Assembly: GCA_021162615.1 (NCBI GenBank)
Contig: JAGGYH010000015.1
Span: 1 to 54,004 of the forward strand
Length of the DNA: 54,004 bases
Direction: 5' to 3'
Source of the DNA: Candidatus Aminicenantota bacterium
GTDB taxonomy: Bacteria > Acidobacteriota > Aminicenantia > Aminicenantales > Aminicenantaceae
Both the position numbers and the translations under genes were made by a program. Shown in pieces: positions 27,834 to 35,022 of this stretch; the first letter of the stretch is position 1, and the number at the start of each line of letters is the position of its first letter. Below the pieces are notes generated by a model. The model did not search any database, was not told the DNA's origin, and was given only the letters and a program-made list of their open reading frames with translations.

Positions 27834-28400
27834 TTATCGGGTGTGAACCTGTTTTTGTTTTTTTTGAAACGCTAATTGCTCTATAAGCAGCCCCATGAGA
27901 ATAACAAAGAAAATAGTTAAAAGAAGCCTCGTGCCCATAAATTTGAATCCAAGGAACTGAAGCTCCACCAGCTCCTGAGGGATTTTAATGCAGGCCCAGG
28001 CAGAAATAAAAACAACCACATTAGAAATTCGGGCTCCTTTTTTAATAAGTGCGGAAGCCAGAGGAAAAGCAATGTAAAGAGGACCTGTGGGCAGAGCCCC
28101 GAAGAATATGGCTAAAAGCGGCCCTTTAACTCCGGAGGCTTTCCCCAAATACTTGACCACCTGCTCTTTGGAGATGAATACGCTGAAGAGCCCCATAATG
28201 ATCATTACAGCTGGAAGGACAGCCATCATTTCCCTCATATAACTCCAGGCGGTTGTGACGGCTGCTTCTTTTTTATCAGGAAATATTAAGAGAAGGACAC
28301 CGCCGGCAGCTAGAGCTGCCCCAAAAATCAGGTAGTCTCTAAAGATTTTTATTGAGGAAGAATTTTGTTTTCTGGTTTTTTCCATATTCTGAATATTCAT
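27834..28400 (-). CDS. half-size permease B (ArsP/DUF318-like)
   Basis: The track ORF reaches 28661 only because of an out-of-frame extension through the preceding gene. The real start is ATG 28400, which overlaps the previous stop as ATGA (188 aa). It has four or five hydrophobic segments, with FFGALPTGPLYIAFPLASAL and GLFSVFISKEQVVKYLGK. The ISKEQVVKYLGK part resembles the SVFVSKASVIKYFGAK part of the 25.8-kb ArsP-like permease. With the preceding gene it would make up one full transporter from two chains. Confidence 0.82.
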   Translation of the reverse strand: MNIQNMEKTRKQNSSSIKIFRDYLIFGAALAAGGVLLLIFPDKKEAAVTTAWSYMREMMAVLPAVMIIMGLFSVFISKEQVVKYLGKASGVKGPLLAIFFGALPTGPLYIAFPLASALIKKGARISNVVVFISAWACIKIPQELVELQFLGFKFMGTRLLLTIFFVILMGLLIEQLAFQKKQKQVHTR

Positions 28401-28879
28401 AGAATCATCCCCATGATGAGAGCGATGGTAACAGCTAGAATGAAGCTGAGGCTGTTTCGAAGAATCGTGAGTTTGATCCCGAGTTCTTTTATTTCCAGGG
28501 GCAGTGTGATTATGCCTACCATGGTCAAAGTGGTGATAAAGGCAGCCACTGGGGCGATGGTGGCTCCGCTCTGAAGAAGAGCGGCGGCTAAGGGATAAGA
28601 AACCAGGGCCGGGATATGGAGTACTGCGCCAAGAGCTGCAATAGCCAGAATGCCTGACCATCCAGCTTGCGCTCCGATGAACTTCATGATCTCAGAGGGA
28701 GGAATGAAAGAGGAGAAAAGTCCGACAATAACGATTATCATGAGAACAAGAGGAAGGATTCTCAGGAAAGACCGGGCAGCAACAATGATTGACCTGCGGG
28801 TTTTTTCTCTATCTTTGAAGAAGGCAAAAACCAAAAACACTACAGCGAGGGCATTGATCAAAATAACAGCTGATTTCAT
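28397..28879 (-). CDS. half-size permease A (ArsP/DUF318-like)
   Basis: 160 aa, about four hydrophobic segments. FSSFIPPSEIMKFIGAQAGW corresponds to the same loop as in half B and in the full-size permease, and GAVLHIPALVSYPLAAALLQ corresponds to its pore region. Starts and stops overlap by four bases both upstream (small Cys-rich protein) and downstream (half B), so equal production by coupled translation is likely. Family relation is by eye. Confidence 0.82.
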   Translation of the reverse strand: MKSAVILINALAVVFLVFAFFKDREKTRRSIIVAARSFLRILPLVLMIIVIVGLFSSFIPPSEIMKFIGAQAGWSGILAIAALGAVLHIPALVSYPLAAALLQSGATIAPVAAFITTLTMVGIITLPLEIKELGIKLTILRNSLSFILAVTIALIMGMIL

Positions 28880-29094
28880 TGTGTTTTTATTGTTTGCTTG
28901 CCGGACTTTATCCTGTCGAGATGCTCTTCAACGGCCGTGGCTTCCGCCTGAAGGTCTTTGAGGTATTCCTCGAGCCGGGCGATTCGCTCTTGACGGGTTG
29001 AAAAACGCCTCTGGAACAAGCCTTTTTGGGACCTGCCGGGTTGACAACAACAGCGGCCGGAACCTTGATGATGAAATTCGTGATTCATACACAT
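28876..29094 (-). CDS. small Cys/His-rich coiled-coil protein (DUF5320-like)
   Basis: 72 aa. The N-terminal 20 residues contain three consecutive Cys and three His (NHEFHHQGSGRCCCQPGR), and the last 40 form an amphipathic charged helix (RLEEYLKDLQAEATAVEEHL). This head-and-coil layout is seen in DUF5320-type small proteins that accompany metal-linked genes; metal binding is inferred. It lies 16 bases after padR and overlaps half-permease A by four bases. Confidence 0.7.
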   Translation of the reverse strand: MCMNHEFHHQGSGRCCCQPGRSQKGLFQRRFSTRQERIARLEEYLKDLQAEATAVEEHLDRIKSGKQTIKTQ

Positions 29095-29110
29095 TTTTAT
29101 CTTCTTCTAA

Positions 29111-29503
29111 TTAAGTTTCATGCGGTTTAAAACGGGAGGAGTAAGCTTTTAGAAAGCGTCCCAGCCGTTTCCGGGTATTCTGGATGTGCTCAGCCCAGGC
29201 ATGCAGGAATTCAACGCCGTCTGGGGTGATTTCATAAATCCGCCGGGCCGGGCCGGATCCCTCTGTATCCCAGGAAGACTTGACCAGCCCATCCTCTTCG
29301 AACTGCCGCAGCGTCCGGTAAAGAAATCCCGGGTCTATGCCTTTAGTGTCTTCATTTCGGTTGAGTTTGTCAGTCAACTGGTATCCATGAGCTGCTTCTT
29401 CTGACAGAAGCAGCAGAAGCCAGGGCTGAATAAAACCCCGTATTCGGCCAGAGGGAGGACTGCAGCAGTTATGGTTTGAATCATGAGAGTCATGATGACA
29501 CAT
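29111..29503 (-). CDS. PadR-family transcriptional regulator with Cys/His-rich N-terminal tail
   Basis: 130 aa. A winged helix of PadR type: IQPWLLLLLSEEAAHGYQL, GFLYRTLRQFEEDGLVKSSW and RRIYEITPDGVEFLHAW, with a C-terminal dimer helix. The first 19 residues are unusual, MCHHDSHDSNHNCC, with three Cys and four His, and could be a metal sensor; most PadR proteins lack this. GGAGG lies six bases before the ATG. It is the first gene of a five-gene operon and has a consensus promoter and dyad in front, so it probably represses its own operon. Confidence 0.88.
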   Translation of the reverse strand: MCHHDSHDSNHNCCSPPSGRIRGFIQPWLLLLLSEEAAHGYQLTDKLNRNEDTKGIDPGFLYRTLRQFEEDGLVKSSWDTEGSGPARRIYEITPDGVEFLHAWAEHIQNTRKRLGRFLKAYSSRFKPHET

Positions 29504-29541
29504 CTATTACCTCCAGTAAATTCGATAAATCTATTGTCATC

Positions 29542-29586
29542 TATATGAATAAAACATATAATAGACATAAACATTCATTATGTCAA
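29542..29586 (-). promoter_or_regulatory. promoter and candidate operator of the padR operon
   Basis: Minus strand TTGACA (29581-29586), 17-base spacer, TATTAT (29558-29563). The dyad TATATG-AATAAAA-CATATA (29542-29560) overlaps the -10 and start region, a fitting site for PadR. Confidence 0.6.
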
Positions 29587-29700
29587 GAGGCAATATTATC
29601 AAAAACGAGAAGTCCCATTCTTTGACAGATACTGAGTTCAGACATGACTCGATATACATTGGATTTGATAGAAAAAAATCAAGCTCTGATAAAAAATCGT

Positions 29701-29862
29701 TTGACACAACATTCAATATATGGTATTAAAAAAATCAAAGCCCCATATATCGTGGTTATATAACGGGCCCTTTTTCTCTTTTTCTGAATGATTTATAGAG
29801 GAGGGCCCCATGAGAGGAATCCTCGTTGAGATTCTTTGAAATGCCTTGGTAAGGCCCTCCTC
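29701..29862 (+). other. possible regulatory RNA or leader-peptide element with exclusive hairpins
   Basis: A promoter-like TTGACA (29701-29706) and TATTAA (29724-29729), 17 bases apart, precede a segment where GAGGAGGGCC (29798-29807) pairs perfectly with GGCCCTCCTC (29853-29862). The first arm is also a ribosome binding site for a nine-codon ORF, MRGILVEIL (29810-29839), lying in the loop. An earlier GGGCCC (29765-29770), followed by a T-rich run, could pair with GGGCCC at 29803-29808 instead. No gene follows before tRNA-Glu, so a target is unknown. A decayed insertion with inverted ends is the alternative. Confidence 0.35.
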
Positions 29863-30001
29863 AATGGTCGGGAATAATTATGAGTTGCCACTATGATGTC
29901 ATGAGTGAAGCTCTGCGTCAATCATCTTATTAGAGGATTTAAAGGGTGAAATTGGAAGTCATAATCTCACCCCTCTCGATGATAAAACAAGCACTCCCTC
30001 A
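29863..30001. other. intergenic stretch without a recognised gene
   Basis: No ORF with a ribosome binding site. One weak stem, GGGTGA (29945-29950) with TCACCC about 17 bases later, is all that stands out. Confidence 0.5.
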
Positions 30002-30030
30002 TTGACATAGACGGATAAATCTGCTATTTT
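30002..30030 (+). promoter_or_regulatory. promoter of tRNA-Glu
   Basis: TTGACA (30002-30007), 17-base spacer, TATTTT (30025-30030), ending 15 bases before the tRNA. Confidence 0.5.
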
Positions 30031-30045
30031 TCTGTTCCTGTTTGT

Positions 30046-30121
30046 GGCGCTATCGTCTAGGGGACTAGGACGGGTGGTTCTCAGCCATCAAACCGGGGTT
30101 CGAATCCCCGTAGCGCTACCA
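30046..30121 (+). tRNA. tRNA-Glu (CTC)
   Basis: Acceptor GGCGCTA/TAGCGCT (first pair G-T), anticodon loop TTCTCAG gives CTC, T-arm CCGGGGTTCGAATCCCCG region intact. Unlike the other three tRNAs here, the 3' CCA is encoded (30119-30121). Confidence 0.93.
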
Positions 30122-30191
30122 TCCCCTTCGGAACAAAGTAAAATATAGAGATCACATGTGCAGATAATAGAGGATCGGTTAAAACAGCCTG

Positions 30192-31142
30192 TTAAAATTC
30201 TTTGATGTGAATACTGCCGCCTGAAGTATGGAGATAGAGAAGGGGGCCGCCTCCATTGATTTTGGCATTGAGTTTCCTCGGATTGATTTTTCCTCTGATA
30301 GTAACAGGAAAATCCGTATAGACGCTGCCGCCGCTAGTGCTTGCATCCAGATCTACAGAGATGTCGCGTTCCAGATAAACGGTTATGCTTCCTCCGGAAG
30401 TGGTCAGCCGGCAGTCGGAATCCGGCTGCCGGGATATATGGGCTTTAACCGAACCGCCTGATGTGTGCGCGTTAATTGTCCCCATGACTTCCTCTACGGT
30501 AATTCCTCCCCCGGAAGTATGGGCTTTTACCGTTCCCAGGGCACGAATGATTTTTATCGAACCTCCGGAAGTGTCCACATCCACATCTCCGTCCACGTTT
30601 CCGACACGAATACCGCCGCCCGAGGTTTTGCCCCAAACCGGTCCGGTTATGTCATCCAGTATAAGGCTTCCTCCGGATGTTCTCACATTGACTTCTCCTT
30701 CCAGGACTTCAACAGATATGCTGCCTCCGCTTGTTCTGAGTTCGACATTGTATATTTCAGGCACATGGATGATATATTTAAGGGACAGACGGTTCCACAG
30801 GCTATCCCACAAATTGTCTTTTCTTTTTCTTTCTCCTGTAATGTAGACATCGTTTCCTCTTTTTTCAAAGTCAATTTGAAAGTTATCCAGGATTTCCTGG
30901 GCTTTTTTCTTGTTATCTGTTCTGACCTTTCTGAGCACTTCGATCTCTACAGTGCGTCCGCTGGCCCCCCGCACTTCAATAGATCCGGTGTCCGTATCAA
31001 CATTCAAAGTTCCGCCTTGTTCAACTGTAAATGATTTTTGGATAGAGTCGTCAATACTGGCAAAAGCGAATCCAGCTGTCATTAAAGCAGCAACAGCAAT
31101 GGATAAAACGGCTGCACGCATTATACGTGAAATAATGGACAT
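30192..31142 (-). CDS. exported DUF4097-family beta-helix protein with TSGGS repeats
   Basis: 316 aa. It has a signal peptide (hydrophobic run ending AGFAFA-S). From about residue 135 the motif TSGG(S/G) recurs nine times roughly every 18-24 residues (RTSGGSISVEV, DTSGGSIKII, HTSGGGITVEE), which would build the turns of a right-handed beta-solenoid as in DUF4097 'putative adhesin' proteins. The N-terminal 110 residues form a separate beta domain. AGGAGG precedes the ATG. No anchor is seen, so periplasmic or secreted. Such proteins are sometimes under ECF or envelope-stress control; that is not visible here. Confidence 0.88.
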   Translation of the reverse strand: MSIISRIMRAAVLSIAVAALMTAGFAFASIDDSIQKSFTVEQGGTLNVDTDTGSIEVRGASGRTVEIEVLRKVRTDNKKKAQEILDNFQIDFEKRGNDVYITGERKRKDNLWDSLWNRLSLKYIIHVPEIYNVELRTSGGSISVEVLEGEVNVRTSGGSLILDDITGPVWGKTSGGGIRVGNVDGDVDVDTSGGSIKIIRALGTVKAHTSGGGITVEEVMGTINAHTSGGSVKAHISRQPDSDCRLTTSGGSITVYLERDISVDLDASTSGGSVYTDFPVTIRGKINPRKLNAKINGGGPLLYLHTSGGSIHIKEF

Positions 31143-31266
31143 TTTTTCCTCCTGATAGACATTTTTGTATAAAGCATAGAAATGTCACTTTATATTTAAT
31201 AACGCAATGAAGGATCAAAAGGTTCGTTTTTAATTTTCAGGATTCCGGGGATTTTTCAATTCCGGT

Positions 31267-31294
31267 TTGATTTTCATCCTTAAGAGTATATAAT
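31267..31294 (+). promoter_or_regulatory. promoter of the class I/II aminotransferase
   Basis: TTGATT (31267-31272), 16-base spacer, perfect TATAAT (31289-31294); leader of about 65 nt to the ATG. Confidence 0.5.
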
Positions 31295-31365
31295 TTTCAT
31301 GTGTTGGTTCTGAATACAAAGACGATTATATTCCGGACTAAGTTATTTTAAAAAAAGGAGTTATC

Positions 31366-32532
31366 ATGTCCATAGAGAATTTTATATCGAAGAAAGTGGC
31401 ATCCATTCCCAAATCAGCCATACATGAAATGACCGCATTATCTAAAAAGATAGAGGATGTTGCTTTTTTATCCTGGGCCAAGCCCACATCAGGCACTCCC
31501 GACCATATAAACCGCGCCGCCTCGGAAGCCATCCTCAGGGGATTGACAGGCGGTTATTCCGAGACAGCGGGATTTGAGGAACTGCGTGTGGAAATAACCC
31601 GCAAGCTCCAGCGGGATAATCATATTTCAGCAGATCCTTCTGAGATCCTCGTTACGGTCGGAGCAATCGAAGGATTGTCTGCAGCGGTCATGACCGCGGT
31701 GGATCCGGGGGATGAGGTCATTATTCCTGTGCCCGGATATTCCACTCATATACGGCAGGTTGAACTGGCTTCCGGGAAACCGGTTCTCATTCCCACGATC
31801 GAAGACCAGGGCTTCAAGCTGGACCTTGACCAACTCCAGGATGCTGTAACGACTAAGACCAAGGCCATAGTTTTCAGCTCGCCCAATAATCCGACCGGGG
31901 CTGTATATAGTGAGGAGGAGCTGCGCTCCATAGCAGACATTGCAGAGAGAAACAACTTGATTATTATCACTGACGAAGCTTATGAATATTTCACATTCGA
32001 TGGAATAAAGCACTTCAGCATTGGTTCTATCGAGGGCATTAAAGACCGTGTGATCAGTACGTTTACGTTCACAAAAACTTATGCCATGACAGGATGGCGT
32101 GTGGGCTATTTACATGCTTCCAGAGATTGGATAGCCCAGATAAAAAAAGCACACATTCCGCTGTGCATCTGTGCTCCTGTGGTGTCCCAGTATGCTGCGC
32201 TTGAGGCTCTGCGCGGACCCCAGGACTGTATTGACCGGTTTCACTCTCATTATCTGAAAACCAGAAATCTCATGTGTTCCCGGCTGGACCAGCTGGAGCA
32301 TGTGTTCACCTATCAGAAACCCAGAGGATCTTATCTTATGTTTCCCAGAATGATCCGCCCGCAGGATCAGGATTCCCGCACGTTTGCCATTGATCTGCTG
32401 CAGAAAGCCCGTGTTTCCACCACGCCCGGTATTGCGTTTAAAGGGGAAGGGCATATAAGAATGTCTTTTTGCGTTCCCGAGGAGGAGATCCATAAAGCCT
32501 TTGACCGGATGGAGGAATATTTTTCTTCCTAG
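31366..32532 (+). CDS. class I/II PLP-dependent aminotransferase
   Basis: 388 aa, full length. Landmarks: SPNNPTGAVYS, the Asp in ITDEAYEYF, the Schiff-base Lys at about residue 237 in FTKTYAMTGWRVGY, and the carboxylate-binding Arg in HIRMSFCV. The layout fits the aspartate/aromatic-type aminotransferase subfamily (I-gamma like), but the amino donor cannot be assigned. AAGGAG before the ATG. The next gene starts 36 bases later on the same strand; it is functionally unrelated as far as visible. Confidence 0.9.
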   Translation: MSIENFISKKVASIPKSAIHEMTALSKKIEDVAFLSWAKPTSGTPDHINRAASEAILRGLTGGYSETAGFEELRVEITRKLQRDNHISADPSEILVTVGAIEGLSAAVMTAVDPGDEVIIPVPGYSTHIRQVELASGKPVLIPTIEDQGFKLDLDQLQDAVTTKTKAIVFSSPNNPTGAVYSEEELRSIADIAERNNLIIITDEAYEYFTFDGIKHFSIGSIEGIKDRVISTFTFTKTYAMTGWRVGYLHASRDWIAQIKKAHIPLCICAPVVSQYAALEALRGPQDCIDRFHSHYLKTRNLMCSRLDQLEHVFTYQKPRGSYLMFPRMIRPQDQDSRTFAIDLLQKARVSTTPGIAFKGEGHIRMSFCVPEEEIHKAFDRMEEYFSS

Positions 32533-32568
32533 AGCAAAAAGCATATAAAATTTTTCAAGGAGTCTGTT

Positions 32569-34923
32569 TTGAATAAGAAGAAAACAAACCTCTGGAAAAA
32601 AATCACAGGATGGATTTTAAGAAACTGGGAAAAAGCCAAACCATCACCGGAAGTAAAAAAAGGTTCTGCCCTGGCCTTGCTGGTGCTGATCATTATTGTG
32701 GCGGTGACAAACGGCTTTTTTATCCGCCCTGGCCTTCCGGGGATATTAAATCCTGCAGGCGGGATTCTTTTTTATTTGATTGCCGCAGCCATCATGGCCT
32801 TGTTGATCGTTCTTTTTCTTAAGTTCCTGTTCGCAGTCCCGCGGTTTATCACCCTTTTAGGAACGGCTTTGCTGATTGTTTTCATCTATTACATAAAGCA
32901 GTTTCCGTTTCAACAGAAACTCCTAATAGGCCTTGTTCTGGGATTTTCGTGGGCTCTTCTGGGAGGGGCTCTGGCCCATATTTTCAAGAAAAAGTTCGGC
33001 CAGCATTCGAGAGTAAAAAAAATCTTCATTCTCACAGCCCTGATTGTATCGGTGGGAATAAATGTCTTAGTCGTTCTCTGGCTTTTTGATTCGGGAAGCA
33101 CGGACCATCTGGTCGAAGCCAGGGCTCCTGATTCTGGAGTCAAACCTCTGGACATGCCGGATCCATCTTTACACGGCCCTTATGAAATCGAATACGTGAC
33201 TTATGGGAGTGGAACAGACAAAAAAAGGCCTGAGTTCGGTGAGAAAGTCGGTATAAAAACCGAATCCGTGGATGCTTCCGCATTTGTCAAAGGAAGCAAA
33301 GGATGGCTGATGAAGCTCAGGCATTGGTTTTGGGGATTTGATTTTGAGAAATTCCCAAGGAACGGACGAGTCTGGTATCCCTCGGGGCAGGGCCCTTTCC
33401 CTCTGGTCCTCTGCGTACACGGAAACCACAATATGGCTGATTATTCAGACCCGGGTTATGCTTATTTGGGTGAGCACCTAGCGAGCAGAGGTTTTATTTT
33501 TGTATCAGTGGATGAGAATTTTTTCAACGGGCATTTCTTCGGTTCTTTAAAGACTGAAAATGACGGAAGAGGCTGGATGCTTCTCCAGCATTTAAAGCTC
33601 TGGCGTGAGTGGAGCCGGAGTGAAGAAAATCCATTTTATTCCCTCGTTGATATGGACAGGATCGGGTTGATCGGTCACTCGCGGGGAGGGGAAGCTGCGG
33701 CCATAGCCGGTTCCTTTAACCGGCTTTCCCATTATCCGGACGATGCCACAATAGCGTTTGACTTTGATTTCAATATAAAAGCCATCATTGCCATTGCTCC
33801 CAGTGACGGCCAGTATAAGCCGGCCGGACAGCCTACTCCTCTGGAAAATGTAAATTATCTGACTGTTCAGGGGGCTCACGATGCGGATGTGTCGTCCTTT
33901 TCCGGGGCCCGTCAGTACAATAGAGTTACTTTTACGGATGATCATTACTGGTTTAAAGCCTATCTCTATTCATACCGTTCCAATCACGGACAGTTCAACA
34001 CGGTCTGGGGAAACAGTGACTGGGGAATGCCCCAAGGATTGATATTGAACCGCAGGGCTTTACTGTCTGGAGAAAAGCAGAGAAAGATAGCTCTTGTTTA
34101 TTTTACGGCGTTCCTCGAAGCCGATTTAATGGATAAAAAAGGGTATCTCCCAATGTTCCGTGATTACCGGTGTGTCAAAGGGTGGCTTCCGGAAGATATT
34201 TATATAAACCGGTTTGAAGACTCTCATTTTAGTCCCATTGCTCATTTTGAAGAGGATGTTGAGGTCACAACCGCTTCCTTAGAAGGCAGCCACATTTCCG
34301 GCCGAAATCTGGCGGTATGGAGGGAAGAGAATCTTGGATTCAGGAGAAGAGGGAATAAAGAGAACAATGTTGTTTTTGTGGGATGGAGAAACACGGAGGA
34401 CCAGCCTGTTTATTCCATTGAGCTGTCCGAAGAAAGTGTTGAAAAATTGAATGTAAGTGATCAGTCCCTTCTGATATTCTCTCTGGCTCCTGCGGATGAA
34501 AAGCCTCCAGAACCCGAGGAGGAAGAAGAAGAAAAAAGCGAAGAAAACCCGGATAAAAAAGAGAAAAAGAAAGAGAAAAAGAACAAGGAAGATGAAAAGG
34601 AAGAAGAACTCCTTGATATGAGTGTGGAGCTTGTGGATTCTCGAGGGAACGCAGCGCGGGTTCAGCTTTCAGAATTCAGAAACATACCGCCCGTTTTAAA
34701 GTCCCGGTTTACGAAAATGAGCAAGGAAAGCAAGATATACGGAAAAGCCTATGAACCAACGCTGCAGGTATTCGAGCTTCCTCTTTCCCGCTTTCCAGAT
34801 GCTTTTCCGGAGTTTGAGCCGGCTCTTTTAAAGAAGATATGCTTTGTTTTTGACCGGAGTGAAGAGGGGGTGATTATTTTAGACCGCATTGGAATCGGAA
34901 CCACCCCTCTTGACATGAGATAG
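32569..34923 (+). CDS. membrane-anchored alpha/beta hydrolase
   Basis: 784 aa with a TTG start after CAAGGAG. Residues about 30-180 hold five hydrophobic helices. The following domain is an alpha/beta hydrolase: oxyanion region LVLCVHGNHN, nucleophile elbow GHSRGGEA with Ser at about 371, and a His in YRSNHGQFN. Residues about 640-685 are a charged low-complexity linker of Glu and Lys. The last about 100 residues are a beta-rich domain. The enzyme would face the periplasm or cytoplasm depending on helix count, which I cannot fix. Esterase, lipase or peptidase activity is possible; PET-hydrolase/dienelactone-hydrolase-like enzymes have a similar elbow. Confidence 0.82.
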   Translation: MNKKKTNLWKKITGWILRNWEKAKPSPEVKKGSALALLVLIIIVAVTNGFFIRPGLPGILNPAGGILFYLIAAAIMALLIVLFLKFLFAVPRFITLLGTALLIVFIYYIKQFPFQQKLLIGLVLGFSWALLGGALAHIFKKKFGQHSRVKKIFILTALIVSVGINVLVVLWLFDSGSTDHLVEARAPDSGVKPLDMPDPSLHGPYEIEYVTYGSGTDKKRPEFGEKVGIKTESVDASAFVKGSKGWLMKLRHWFWGFDFEKFPRNGRVWYPSGQGPFPLVLCVHGNHNMADYSDPGYAYLGEHLASRGFIFVSVDENFFNGHFFGSLKTENDGRGWMLLQHLKLWREWSRSEENPFYSLVDMDRIGLIGHSRGGEAAAIAGSFNRLSHYPDDATIAFDFDFNIKAIIAIAPSDGQYKPAGQPTPLENVNYLTVQGAHDADVSSFSGARQYNRVTFTDDHYWFKAYLYSYRSNHGQFNTVWGNSDWGMPQGLILNRRALLSGEKQRKIALVYFTAFLEADLMDKKGYLPMFRDYRCVKGWLPEDIYINRFEDSHFSPIAHFEEDVEVTTASLEGSHISGRNLAVWREENLGFRRRGNKENNVVFVGWRNTEDQPVYSIELSEESVEKLNVSDQSLLIFSLAPADEKPPEPEEEEEEKSEENPDKKEKKKEKKNKEDEKEEELLDMSVELVDSRGNAARVQLSEFRNIPPVLKSRFTKMSKESKIYGKAYEPTLQVFELPLSRFPDAFPEFEPALLKKICFVFDRSEEGVIILDRIGIGTTPLDMR

Positions 34924-34968
34924 AGTATTGGCTATGTTGATGGAGTTTGTAAAAAAGGAAAGGCTCAT

Positions 34969-34993
34969 TGCCATTTTTTGAATAGGTCAGGTT
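34969..34993 (-). repeat. solo left end of the MITE-like family (reverse)
   Basis: On the minus strand AACCTGACCTATTCAAAAAA then TGGCA, matching the left terminus plus start of the hairpin; nothing else of the element remains. Confidence 0.6.
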
Positions 34994-35022
34994 TGTAATC
35001 CCCTTTTAAAGAGGAGAATGAA

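Noticed and set aside
30465-31034. 189-aa ORF opposite the TSGGS protein
   Set aside because: Shadow of a repetitive real gene; no start signal.
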